NCBI RefSeq assembly: GCF_016526145.1 | Contig: NZ_JADDUE010000014.1 | Span: forward strand, 1-64,000 | Source of the DNA: Saccharopolyspora galaxeae | GTDB lineage: Bacteria > Actinomycetota > Actinomycetes > Mycobacteriales > Pseudonocardiaceae | Reading direction: 5' to 3' | DNA: 64,000 bases | In this document: piece after piece, positions 43,933 through 52,319 of the stretch | How the letters are laid out: the number at the start of each line of letters is the position of its first letter | Position numbering within the stretch: the stretch's first letter is position 1 | The notes under the pieces: model-generated | Told to the model about the DNA's origin: nothing | What the model saw: only the letters and a program-made list of their open reading frames with translations | Database searches by the model: none | Made by a program: the position numbers and the translations under genes

Positions 43933-44331
43933 TTAGTCTCCCGTTTCCGCCGCGCTACGCAGCTGGCCCGCGACACCGAAGCGCACGTCACCCCGCGAAG
44001 TCGGACGAAATTCGATGTAGAGCAACGCAGTGCTTTCGGTCATACCGAGTGCTTGCGCGATCTCACGAGCCAGTTCATCGCGAAACTGTTCGTCCCAGCC
44101 TTCGGCGATGCAACACAGAACGCTCGCGTAGTGCAACGCTTCACCAGAATCGGGTAGTGCTTCCACGGGCATCCCGCCGACAAAAACACTGCCTTCGTCG
44201 GTTTCTTCGAATCGAACAACGACATGCCGGCGATCACTGCCCCGCCGGTACAGCCAGCGAGTGAGCCGTACCGACACTTCCCTGCGGCGTGGCGCACTCA
44301 TCGCCGGTGTATTGATCACGATTGTCGGCAT
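43933..44331 (-). CDS. Tautomerase-superfamily protein (4-oxalocrotonate tautomerase-like)
   Basis: A 132-residue protein starting MPTIVINTPAMS, so that removal of Met leaves the catalytic N-terminal proline of this superfamily. HVVVRFEETDEGSVFVGG fits the first beta-alpha-beta unit. The second half (WDEQFRDELAREIAQALGM, then ALLYIEFRP) resembles another unit without its own proline, so it is a fused double-unit form. It would shift a keto-enol or enamine double bond. ATG 44331 follows GAGGAG; the ORF start at 44556 runs into the toroid gene. Confidence 0.7.
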   Translation of the reverse strand: MPTIVINTPAMSAPRRREVSVRLTRWLYRRGSDRRHVVVRFEETDEGSVFVGGMPVEALPDSGEALHYASVLCCIAEGWDEQFRDELAREIAQALGMTESTALLYIEFRPTSRGDVRFGVAGQLRSAAETGD

Positions 44332-44344
44332 TCCGCGCGTCTCC

Positions 44345-46105
44345 TCAGGAAAGCGTGAGCGCCGGAAGGCACTGCAAGTGTCCAGTGAACCGACGATCCA
44401 AGAGTTCGGCGAGGCAGTCAGCCAGAGGTCCCCCACCAGCGGGCGCGAGTGGGGTCCACGCGGTCCCTTCCTGCGTACGCACGCGCCCGAGAAAACCTTC
44501 GAGCTGGGCAGCCTCGATGACGATGCCGTAGGCATCGGCCGTCGCCACTGCCTCATAGCTGCTCAACAGGTCCGGCATGCGGTTTCCCTCATTGGCGAAC
44601 CCACCGCTGCGCACTCGGTGCCGCTCCAGGAGCGCGACGACCCCCTCGAACGATCCTCGTCCGAGATAGCGCAGCACGCGGTGAGCCTGCAACCCGGCGC
44701 GCAAGGTCGGCGCGGCTCCAGGAACATTGCCGTACCCCGATGCCGGGCTGTCGCCACATGTCACGACGAATCCGGCAAGGCGCCCGACGTCGAGCACATC
44801 GGCAACGGGGACATCTAGGACCTCTAGAATCCCCACGGCGGAGGATGTCGAGACCAAGTCCGAACCGCGGCCTTCCCAGTATCCGAAACCGCCGTCAGGG
44901 TTTTGCAGTGCTCGCAGCCATGTCGCTATGCTGCGGCAAACCTCCTCGTCGTTCCGGCACGCTCCCGCCGCCAGTGCCCACAGCGTGCAACGAACCTCAC
45001 TACCCCGCGCCGGCATGTACATCACGCCGCCCTCATTCGGCAGTCGGCAGCCCGCGAGCCACCGGCGCCAGCTCTCCAATCGCGAATCGTCATCGGGTGC
45101 GGTCAATGCCGCGGCGGCCGTGCTCAGTGCGTCTCCCGCCTCAGTAGGCTCTCGGTAGGTGAAGCCACCTCCAGGACACGAAAGCTCGCGTACCCTGCTG
45201 ACAACCGCTTCCGAGTGGGCGGCCGTGTCAGCTTGCAATGCGTCTAAGGAACCGATGGCGCAGAACGATGCCCACACGTCAGCGACGTCGTATCCCGACC
45301 ACCGTACGAAAGCCCCGGATGGCAGGCGCAATGATTTGATCCACTCGATGCAAGCGATGGCTTCAGCGGGCTCAACCCCCAACGCGTGGAGCGTGGCAGT
45401 CGCTCGGTAGGTCGCCCACATACACGGGACCTCGGCACTGGTGCCGAAACGAAATCCGCCCTCCGCACATTGTTGCTCACGAAGCCACTTCACGAGCGCA
45501 GGGGCGTCCCATGGCAAAGGAAGATCACGGTGGACCGAGGCCAGGGCACGCCACGTCATGACACCGTAAAAGCAGGCACGCACGTCAGAAGTGCTGTCGT
45601 TCGTTCGGTAGGCGTCCTCGGCGTGCTCGGGCGACCAAGTCAGCCCACCGTCGGGTGCTTGTAGCTTCCGCAACCAGCTCACCAATGCCCTGGCGTCAGG
45701 GACGTCATCACCGCAGAGTTCAATCACGGTGCGGGTCGAAAAGTGCGTGGCCCACGCATCCGGCGCTTGTCCTGGAACCATCGCATAGGCGACACCGGAC
45801 CACGTACTGCGGAGCCATTGCGCGGTGCGTTCCAGCCTAGGCACTTTACCTCGAATATCGGCTAACGCGTGCGTGCAGTAGAATGTGGCCCATGCATCTG
45901 AAGCCATGCCCTTGCTCCATGCATAACCGCCATCGGCGTTCTGCCGACCGCTGAGCTGGGCGATGGTTTTCTCGAGTTGCGGAACGTCGGATATTCGGTT
46001 GAGCCAGGACAGCGTCCGGACCGCAGCATAAGTGCACCAGAGATCAGGTTCCCCCATGGCGACCCCGGTACCGGTGGGCGCAACAGCAACTCCAGTTGTG
46101 CTCAT
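44345..46105 (-). CDS. Alpha-toroid protein, prenyltransferase-beta/squalene-oxidase repeat family
   Basis: A 586-residue protein built from about eleven double-helix repeats. Each carries a core like SDAWATFYCTHALADI, PDAWATHFSTRTVIEL, DVWASFCAIGSLDAL or SDLVSTSSAVGILEVL, alternating with glycine turns (NADGGYAW, APDGGLTW, AEGGFRF, NPDGGFGY). One repeat, TSDVRACFYGVMTW, matches the DxR-x2-Y segment of protein prenyltransferase beta subunits. No DxDD motif of class II terpene cyclases is visible, so chemistry is open: cyclase, prenyl or acyl transfer, or a scaffold. ATG 46105 overlaps the upstream ligase stop; the 46144 ORF start is not used. Confidence 0.7.
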   Translation of the reverse strand: MSTTGVAVAPTGTGVAMGEPDLWCTYAAVRTLSWLNRISDVPQLEKTIAQLSGRQNADGGYAWSKGMASDAWATFYCTHALADIRGKVPRLERTAQWLRSTWSGVAYAMVPGQAPDAWATHFSTRTVIELCGDDVPDARALVSWLRKLQAPDGGLTWSPEHAEDAYRTNDSTSDVRACFYGVMTWRALASVHRDLPLPWDAPALVKWLREQQCAEGGFRFGTSAEVPCMWATYRATATLHALGVEPAEAIACIEWIKSLRLPSGAFVRWSGYDVADVWASFCAIGSLDALQADTAAHSEAVVSRVRELSCPGGGFTYREPTEAGDALSTAAAALTAPDDDSRLESWRRWLAGCRLPNEGGVMYMPARGSEVRCTLWALAAGACRNDEEVCRSIATWLRALQNPDGGFGYWEGRGSDLVSTSSAVGILEVLDVPVADVLDVGRLAGFVVTCGDSPASGYGNVPGAAPTLRAGLQAHRVLRYLGRGSFEGVVALLERHRVRSGGFANEGNRMPDLLSSYEAVATADAYGIVIEAAQLEGFLGRVRTQEGTAWTPLAPAGGGPLADCLAELLDRRFTGHLQCLPALTLS

Positions 46106-47415
46106 GACGTAGACTCCAACACGCGGAAATTGGATCGCTTCCAATTTTTCTGGGAAGCGCCGCTTTTTGTCGTAGCGGGCAGCTGGTTGACGAAGACTAC
46201 CTCATCCCACTGCAGCCCCAGATTGTCCTGCGATAATGCTTGGAGCCGCGCCGTCATATCCGTTTCGCTGTCCCGATCCCAGTTCACATCGCGCTCCAAT
46301 ATCAGCCGAGCGAACTGACCAGCTGAATCAGCTTCCATCAAGTATCCGGTGGATTCAGTAGCGCCAAAGACGACTTCCTCGACAGCGCGGACCGTCAGAT
46401 TAGCGTTACGGACCTGCAGCGCATCGGAGCTACGTCCTACGACCTGCACGACCGGAGCTTCATCCCCACATTCGCAAGCTGAGCTGATCTTGACATCGTC
46501 GCCCGTGTCCAATCGCAACAAAGATCGGGCATGCAAGTTGAGGGGCGTAACGACCAATCGTCCCGCACCGGAGTCGGACAGTGGAGCCGCTCCGTCGTCA
46601 GTGGCCAACTCGAAGTAGTTCGTCGCTGTCAGCAAGTGCAGTTGATCATTGGCACAGCTAGTCGCCAGGGTACCGGTCTCGGTACTGCCGTAGCTGGCGT
46701 CGAAAGCACTCGCGTCCCACCATTGCCCAAGGCGCGCGCGGAACGGCGGGGTACTCACCTCACCAAGCAGCATCATCTTCGTGACAGACGCTCCGTACCG
46801 CTCGAGCAGCCCTCGTTCTTTGAGTAAACGGCTTAACTGCAGCGCGACGCCGGGGGCGATGAAAACCGTAGAAGGCTGCAAGGTTTCCCATAGACCAATA
46901 AGCCTGTCCCAGTCCGATATACCAGTAGTGAACGGGTAGCAACGCGCGTGCGGAAGATCGAGGTATTCGCAAACTCCGACGATCATGTCCGCGACAGGAA
47001 CGATGTCCGAAGGCATCATAACGAGCACACGTTCGTTTTTCCCTAAGAGATTGCGCCACGATTCAGCAACAGATACAGTGTTCCATATAATGTCTTCTGC
47101 TGTTCTCGGCGTTGGCGTCGGTTGCCCCGTCGTGCCAGTCGTTTCGTAGTATTTTACCTCCCTCCTTGCTGCTCCTGCGAGAAACTCTCCCGGAGTCGCT
47201 TTCAGGCGATCTTTTGGCGTCCTCGACAGCCCTGCAAACGCCTCCCAAGAAAACTCACCTAACGAGCGATAGGATTCAGTTTTCTGCGCTCGACACCACA
47301 CGGTCCGAAGTTTTTCTTGATAGAATGAAGAATCCGGGATACCACCCCGACTGCCGGAGATCTCCTTACTAGCGGAACGCAGTTCGTCCATACGTTCTGG
47401 ACAATTTATCAGCAT
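46102..47415 (-). CDS. PaaK-like acyl/aryl-CoA ligase
   Basis: A 437-residue adenylate-forming enzyme. The ATP loop is YYETTGTTGQPTPTP (about 92-106), the adenine motif SYGSTETGTLA, and the hinge region LRLDTGDDVKI. A C-terminal lysine-rich end follows (TTKSGASQKNWKRSNF). This pattern is closest to phenylacetate-CoA ligase-like enzymes. It probably activates an aromatic or amino acid for CoA or the carrier protein. ATG 47415 was chosen: it puts the TTTAnnnnTAAA operator upstream, whereas the ORF start at 47520 would bury it in coding sequence. First gene of the minus-strand operon. Confidence 0.78.
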   Translation of the reverse strand: MLINCPERMDELRSASKEISGSRGGIPDSSFYQEKLRTVWCRAQKTESYRSLGEFSWEAFAGLSRTPKDRLKATPGEFLAGAARREVKYYETTGTTGQPTPTPRTAEDIIWNTVSVAESWRNLLGKNERVLVMMPSDIVPVADMIVGVCEYLDLPHARCYPFTTGISDWDRLIGLWETLQPSTVFIAPGVALQLSRLLKERGLLERYGASVTKMMLLGEVSTPPFRARLGQWWDASAFDASYGSTETGTLATSCANDQLHLLTATNYFELATDDGAAPLSDSGAGRLVVTPLNLHARSLLRLDTGDDVKISSACECGDEAPVVQVVGRSSDALQVRNANLTVRAVEEVVFGATESTGYLMEADSAGQFARLILERDVNWDRDSETDMTARLQALSQDNLGLQWDEVVFVNQLPATTKSGASQKNWKRSNFRVLESTS

Positions 47416-47488
47416 ACGAATACCCCCAAAAGTTACTCGTTCCCAGTGAGCGGCAGCGGCTTCGCTGAACTTCCCCAGCAGCGTGCAG

Positions 47489-47500
47489 TTTAAGCCTAAA
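47489..47500 (-). promoter_or_regulatory. Third TTTAnnnnTAAA operator, upstream of the ten-gene operon
   Basis: TTTAAGCCTAAA, extended by G and C to a perfect 5-bp inverted repeat GTTTA-N4-TAAAC. It lies 74 bases before the chosen ligase start. It matches the two copies at 32950 and 33877, so both arms of the cluster appear to share one operator. No clear -10 could be assigned here. Confidence 0.55.
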
Positions 47501-48313
47501 CACGCGCGCCGTGCAACCACTTGGGCAATGTCGAGGACAACACCTGGTCAAGCAGCCATGCCCCTACATCCCACCTCGACGGCCGCCTTGCGCGCGCCTG
47601 ATAGAGACCGCCATCTGCCCTTCTTGCGCTCAAGATAATGCATGTGACAACTGTCAACACGACGCTTAGAGAATACTAAGTGTCTATCGTCACTGGGGTT
47701 ACCGGGTTCGAAGCGTAACGTTCGGTATCGGTTGGACATAACCTGCGTACACTCGAGGAATGTGCTACTGACGTTGATCGGTGCCAGGATGGGCCTTCGA
47801 CTTTTGTAGCGGCCCGCCGGTGGTCGACGTCGGGTTTGTTCGTCTGCCCACGGCCGATCCGATGTGCGCAACATGGTCGCGAGGTGGCGGCGCGTGGCGC
47901 GGCGGCTGGTGAGGACACCACGATGCCAGCGGCGTCGAGTTGGACCGCCTAGCGAACGGATTGCGCCCCTAGTAGGGCGGTGGAGACGGATCCCGCCCCG
48001 TGGGCGGCAGCTGCGCCGTACCGCCGCGTTGCGACCTTGCCGTAGAGGCGGTGGACGCCCAAGAGCAAAAACCTTTGGGCAATCGGCATCTCATGTGAAC
48101 TTGCCATAGTTCGAATGCAGTAGATAGGCAGTTCTGCAGCATACCGAGACAAGGCCCGCACAACTTCTCATACCGGGCTTCTCTAGCAAACTCCCCGACG
48201 CGCACTGTCCGAGCGTTCGCGCCACCCGTCAACGCACTGCAGCAGGCGTCAGTAGCCCGGCACCCCGAACGACGACCACCCACTAAAGATCACCCAGCCG
48301 GGCGACAAGGAAA

Positions 48314-48375
48314 TCCTCCCATCACGCGACCCCATTTCACCCCGGCGCCGACCGGTCCTCCCATATTCCTCCCAT
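48314..48375. repeat. Phased TCCTCCCAT repeats, candidate integrase arm sites
   Basis: TCCTCCCAT occurs at 48314, 48356 and 48367 in direct orientation. Steps of 42 and 11 bases equal four turns and one turn of DNA, so all copies lie on one face. Short phased direct repeats beside a tRNA end are the usual form of tyrosine-integrase arm-type sites. They sit 108-169 bases from the tRNA 3' end. Confidence 0.6.
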
Positions 48376-48432
48376 AAATCGGCGCACACCCACCAGCAAG
48401 ATCAACTACAAGATCACCAGCACAACATCAAA

Positions 48433-48473
48433 AAGCCCGCTGACCTGCGCTTTCACGCTAGATCAGCGGGCTT
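48433..48473 (-). terminator. tRNA-Pro terminator
   Basis: On the minus strand AAGCCCGCTGATC pairs with GGTCAGCGGGCTT (one G-U-type pair), with an inner GCG-TGAAA-GCGC hairpin, and is followed by TTTT. It starts ten bases after the tRNA. Confidence 0.85.
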
Positions 48474-48482
48474 CCGCGACCG

Positions 48483-48556
48483 TCGGGACGGCGGGATTCG
48501 AACCCACGACCCCCTGACCCCCAGTCAGGTGCGCTACCAAGCTGCGCCACGTCCCG
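48483..48556 (-). tRNA. tRNA-Pro, anticodon GGG
   Basis: A 74-base cloverleaf. The acceptor stem CGGGACG/CGTCCCG is perfect, with discriminator A. The anticodon stem CCTGA/TCAGG encloses the loop CTGGGGG, giving anticodon GGG. The T arm has GTTCGAATC. CCA is not encoded. Its 3' end points at the element, the normal orientation for a tRNA that serves as ICE attachment site, with the att core expected within its 3' half. Confidence 0.95.
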
Positions 48557-48626
48557 GCCGCACCCTCCGTGGGGTGCGCGGACAGCTTAGCGCATCGGGT
48601 GGTGTCGATCTCCGAGAGGTCCCTGT

Positions 48627-49682
48627 TCAGGGTTCGTCGCTGGTCAGAGACTCGGCGCGGGTGCCGATGAGGCGGGTGGGGCGGGTCGGGGTGAAGCGGG
48701 CGAGGGCGCGGTGGGACGCGGCGGTGAGGGTTTCGGGGTCGGCGCTGGGCGGGTCGACCGGGGTGCCGTGGGAGTGGGTCCGGAAGTGCGAGTCGCGCAG
48801 CTTCACCACGACACGGCCTGCGCGGCAGGAGTGTTCTCGCAGGTCGTCGGCTACGAGGTGGGACAGGCGGGCGAGTTCGGCGCGGAGTTCGGCGGGGTCG
48901 CGGACGTCTTCCTGGAAGGTGAACTCGCGGCCGTAGGAGCGTGGCCGGTACGGCTCGCCGCGCACGGGGGTCGGGTCGATGCCGCGGGCCAGTGCCACTA
49001 GCCAGGGGCCATTGCGCGGGCCGAAGGTTGCGGCGAGGGCTGATCGGTCCGCGGCCGCGAGGGCGCCGACGGTGGTCAAGCCGTGTTCGGCGAGGCGGGC
49101 GGCGGTTTTGCGGCCGATGCCCCACAGCGCTTCGGGGCTGCGCTGGTGCATGGTCGGCGCCCAGTTGTGCTGGTCGAGGCGGAAGGTGCCGGTCTCGTCG
49201 CGCAGCGGTGAGCCGGGTTTGGCGAAACCGGAGGCCAGCTTCGCGCGGAGCTTGTTGTCACCGATGCCGACCGAGCAGGTCAAGCCGGTGCGGGCGGGGA
49301 CCGCGGAGCGCACCGATTCCGCGTCGTGCTGGGCGTCGGCGGTGTCGAGTTGCAGGAACGCCTCGTCCCAGCCCGCCTCCTCCACGATGCCGCCGAACTC
49401 GCGCAGCGCGGCCGTGAACAGCGCGGACTTGGCCAGGTACGCGTCCCGGTCGACGGCGAGGAAGACCGCTTGCGGGCACCGTTTCAGCGCGGTGCGCAGC
49501 GGAGTTCCCGAGCGGACGCCGAACTCGCGGGCCTCGTAGGACGCGCCTGCGACGACTCCGCGGCGGGTGGGATCGCCGGTTCCGCCGACCAGCACCGGTC
49601 GCCCGCGCAGCTCGGGGCGGCGCAGCAGTTCCACGGCGACGATGAACTGGTCGAGATCCACGTGCAGCACGACGCGCTCCAC
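48627..49682 (-). CDS. dinB: DinB-like Y-family DNA polymerase (Pol IV)
   Basis: A 351-residue translesion polymerase. The palm motif HVDLDQFIVAVELLRRPEL carries the first catalytic Asp. The second catalytic pair is GWDEAFLQL (usually SxDEA; the Ser is replaced here by Trp). SVGIGDNKLRAKLASG and the helix-hairpin-helix WGIGRKTAARLAEHG are typical. GTG 49682 starts the conserved domain directly; the ORF start at 49790 overlaps the divergent NUDIX gene. A host gene next to the insertion tRNA. Confidence 0.85.
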   Translation of the reverse strand: MERVVLHVDLDQFIVAVELLRRPELRGRPVLVGGTGDPTRRGVVAGASYEAREFGVRSGTPLRTALKRCPQAVFLAVDRDAYLAKSALFTAALREFGGIVEEAGWDEAFLQLDTADAQHDAESVRSAVPARTGLTCSVGIGDNKLRAKLASGFAKPGSPLRDETGTFRLDQHNWAPTMHQRSPEALWGIGRKTAARLAEHGLTTVGALAAADRSALAATFGPRNGPWLVALARGIDPTPVRGEPYRPRSYGREFTFQEDVRDPAELRAELARLSHLVADDLREHSCRAGRVVVKLRDSHFRTHSHGTPVDPPSADPETLTAASHRALARFTPTRPTRLIGTRAESLTSDEP

Positions 49683-49718
49683 GCCCTCAGCGTGCCACCG
49701 CACCGGTACGGTCGTCGG

Positions 49719-50180
49719 ATGGCGAAGCGCAGCGCGGGCATCCTGCTGCACCGGATGCGGGACGGCGGGCCGCAGCTGCTGCTGGTGCATCCCGGCGGCC
49801 CGTTCTGGCGGAACAAGGACCTCGGTTCGTGGTCGATCCCGAAGGGCGAATACGGCGACGACGAGTCACCGCGCGATGCGGCGCTGCGCGAATTCGCCGA
49901 GGAAACCGGTCATCGGCCGGATCCGGGCGCGCTGGTCGAGCTCGGCGAGATCCGGCAGAAGGGCGGCAAGTCGGTGCTGGCCTGGGCATTGCGCGGTGAG
50001 TTCGATCCCGCGCAGCTGGTCAGCAACCCGGTGGAGCTGCCGTGGCCGCCGCGCTCGGGACGCACCGCGTCGTTCCCCGAGGTCGACCGGGCCGAGTGGT
50101 TCGACCCGGCGACCGCGCGGGACAAGCTGATCCCGGCCCAAGCCGAGTTCGTCGACCGCTTGCTGGCGGCGTTGAGCTGA
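49719..50180 (+). CDS. NUDIX hydrolase
   Basis: A 153-residue hydrolase with the NUDIX box GEYGDDESPRDAALREFAEE followed by TG (about 43-64), preceded by WSIPK. It starts AKRSAGILLHRM and ends with EVDRAEWFDPATARDKL, as in small Ap4A/diadenosine-type NUDIX proteins. Substrate not determinable. Divergent from dinB with a 36-base gap. Confidence 0.88.
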   Translation: MAKRSAGILLHRMRDGGPQLLLVHPGGPFWRNKDLGSWSIPKGEYGDDESPRDAALREFAEETGHRPDPGALVELGEIRQKGGKSVLAWALRGEFDPAQLVSNPVELPWPPRSGRTASFPEVDRAEWFDPATARDKLIPAQAEFVDRLLAALS

Positions 50181-50184
50181 GGGG

Positions 50185-50673
50185 TCAGCGCTTGACCCGG
50201 TCTCCGAGCGTCAGCAGCACCAAGTACAGCGCCCCCACGATCACGAACGCGACCGGCAGCAACATCGGCGCGTCCGCCGCGTAGAACAAGCCGGTGATCG
50301 CACCGACGATCGAGCAGGGGATCGCGACCGCGATCGCGGCGGCTTGCAGGTGCCGGCGCGGGAACTGGACGGCGGAGGCCGGCTGGGGTGCGGGGGTCCG
50401 GTCCTGCCGGACCTCGTCGTGCCGCGCCTCGTCCTGCCGCTCGTCGAAGCGCGGACACGGCTCCGGCAGGTCGCGGAACAGCGTGAGCAGCTCGCCGCGG
50501 GTGCGTGCCTGCTTGGCCTGCACGACCCGGTCCCCGTACTCGTCCGAGGTGAGGCAACCGGAAACCACGTGCTCGTTGAGCAGCCGCTCCCCCTGCGACC
50601 GGTCGGCGTCCGACAACCTGATCATCTCGTTGCCCGTGGCCCCGGGCGTGGCCGGGACGTTCGTGGACGACAC
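50185..50673 (-). CDS. DUF1707-domain membrane protein
   Basis: A 162-residue protein with an N-terminal DUF1707/SHOCT-like domain (LSDADRSQGERLLNEHV, then LTSDEYGDRV and ARTRGELLTLFRDLP). A charged linker and two C-terminal membrane segments follow. GTG 50673 has GAGGAG just upstream. Common small actinobacterial membrane protein of unknown role. Convergent with the NUDIX gene. Confidence 0.75.
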   Translation of the reverse strand: MSSTNVPATPGATGNEMIRLSDADRSQGERLLNEHVVSGCLTSDEYGDRVVQAKQARTRGELLTLFRDLPEPCPRFDERQDEARHDEVRQDRTPAPQPASAVQFPRRHLQAAAIAVAIPCSIVGAITGLFYAADAPMLLPVAFVIVGALYLVLLTLGDRVKR

Positions 50674-50779
50674 GACGTTCTCCTCTCGCTGCGCAGTGGG
50701 TTGCGCCGGCAAGGCTATGGACGAACGCGAGTGCCGCGCCTCGGCCTTCGGGCCGGAACATCCGGCCGGACGGCCGAGA

Positions 50780-52087
50780 TCAATCCAGTGCGGATTCCTT
50801 GGTCTCCCGGCTCACCAGCAGCGCGATCAGCGTCAGCACCGCCATCGCCGCCAAGTACACCCCGACCCAGCCGAGCCCGTGGGAACTGGCCAGCCACGTC
50901 GCGATGTACGGCGCGACCGACGCGCCGAGCAGGCTCGCGATGTTGTAGGACACCGACGCCCCGGTGTAGCGCACCGCGGTCGGGAACAGCTCGGGCAGCA
51001 CCGCCCCCATCGGCCCGAACGTCAGGCCCATCAACCCCAGTCCGACGACGAGGAACGACAGCACCGCGGGCAGCGAACCGGAGCCGAACCACGGCCCCAT
51101 CAGCAGGCCGAACGCGATGATCGCGGTGGTGACGACCAGCAGCGTGGGCCGCCGGCCGAACCGGTCGGCGAGCCGCCCGGCGATCGGCACGGTCAGCCCG
51201 AAGAACACGACGCCGACCAGCAACAGCACCAGGAATTCGGAGCGGCTGTAGCCCAGCCCGCCCTCCGCGGTGCCGTAGGACAGCGTGAACACGGTCATCA
51301 GGTAGAACAGCACGTAGGTCGCGAGCATGATGAACGTGCCGAGCACGAGGCCGGTGAAGCCGGTCCGGAACACCTGCACGAACGGCACCTTCGCCCGATC
51401 GCCTGCCTGCACGACCTTCGCGAACGCCGGGGTCTCGTGCAGGCTCAGCCGCACCCACAACCCGACCGCGACCAGCACCGCCGAGGCGAGGAACGGCACC
51501 CGCCAGCCCCAGGACAGGAACGTCGCGTCGTCCATCACCTCGGACAGCAGCAGGAACAGGCCGTTCGCCACGAAGAACCCGATCGGAGCACCCAGCTGCG
51601 GGAAGGTCCCGAAGAAGGCCCGTTTGCCCGCGGGCGCGTTCTCGGTGGCCAGCAGCGCGGCGCCGCCCCACTCACCACCGAGCCCGATGCCCTGCCCGAA
51701 CCGGCACAGCGCCAGCAGCAGCGGCGCTGCCACGCCGATCGAGCCGTAACCGGGCAGGAGTCCGATCAGGACGGTGGAGATCCCCATCGTCAGCAGCGAA
51801 GCGACCAAAGTGGACTTGCGGCCGATGCGGTCGCCGAAGTGCCCGAACAGCGCGGAACCGACGGGCCGGGCGACGAACGCGATCGCGAACGTGGCCAGCG
51901 ACTGCAGCGTGGCCGCCGTCGCGTCCCCGGCCGGGAAGAACAGTTTCGGGAACACCAGCACGGCAGCGGTGGCGTAGACGTAGAAGTCGTAGAACTCGAT
52001 GGAGGTCCCGACGAGGCTGGCCACCACGACCTGGCGCGTGGAGTTGCGGCTTTCCGCGACGCCGCTGGAAACGTGTCCGACCGCCAT
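50780..52087 (-). CDS. MFS metabolite:H+ symporter (MHS family)
   Basis: A 435-residue, 12-segment transporter. EFYDFYVYATAAVLVF, FGHFGDRIGRKSTL (motif A) and GEWGGAALLATENAP are hallmarks of the shikimate/alpha-ketoglutarate/proline MHS group. Likely imports a carboxylate or compatible solute. Single gene; upstream region carries a duplicated CGTTCGAACCTGC. Confidence 0.82.
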   Translation of the reverse strand: MAVGHVSSGVAESRNSTRQVVVASLVGTSIEFYDFYVYATAAVLVFPKLFFPAGDATAATLQSLATFAIAFVARPVGSALFGHFGDRIGRKSTLVASLLTMGISTVLIGLLPGYGSIGVAAPLLLALCRFGQGIGLGGEWGGAALLATENAPAGKRAFFGTFPQLGAPIGFFVANGLFLLLSEVMDDATFLSWGWRVPFLASAVLVAVGLWVRLSLHETPAFAKVVQAGDRAKVPFVQVFRTGFTGLVLGTFIMLATYVLFYLMTVFTLSYGTAEGGLGYSRSEFLVLLLVGVVFFGLTVPIAGRLADRFGRRPTLLVVTTAIIAFGLLMGPWFGSGSLPAVLSFLVVGLGLMGLTFGPMGAVLPELFPTAVRYTGASVSYNIASLLGASVAPYIATWLASSHGLGWVGVYLAAMAVLTLIALLVSRETKESALD

Positions 52088-52319
52088 GGCCCGGAACCTC
52101 CTCGTGGACCTGCCCTCGTTCGAACCTGCCCGCGTTCGAACCTGCGCAGCCTAACTCGGGCTGACCACCCATCGGGACACGATTTCCAGGAAATGGACGT
52201 GGGAAGCGACACGGTCCGCTGCTCGCATGAGCGGGCATTGCCGACCGGGGAGTCCGCGATCGGCGGCGAGCTTCGGCGGCCGATCGCGCCGACGCGCGAG
52301 CCAAAGCCGCACGACGTGA

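Larger units (their letters stand above)
47416..48430. other. About 1 kb without a convincing gene between cluster and tRNA
   Basis: Contains the ligase promoter region at its left (operator at 47489) and the integrase-type repeats at its right (48314-48375). The middle (about 47700-48250) has short open frames on both strands that change frame repeatedly and match nothing I recognise. It may be decayed coding sequence. No transposase signature or terminal repeats were seen. Confidence 0.45.

Noticed and set aside
47864-48109. Possible transposase remnant
   Set aside because: Short Arg-rich frames only; no DDE pattern, terminal inverted repeats or target duplication.
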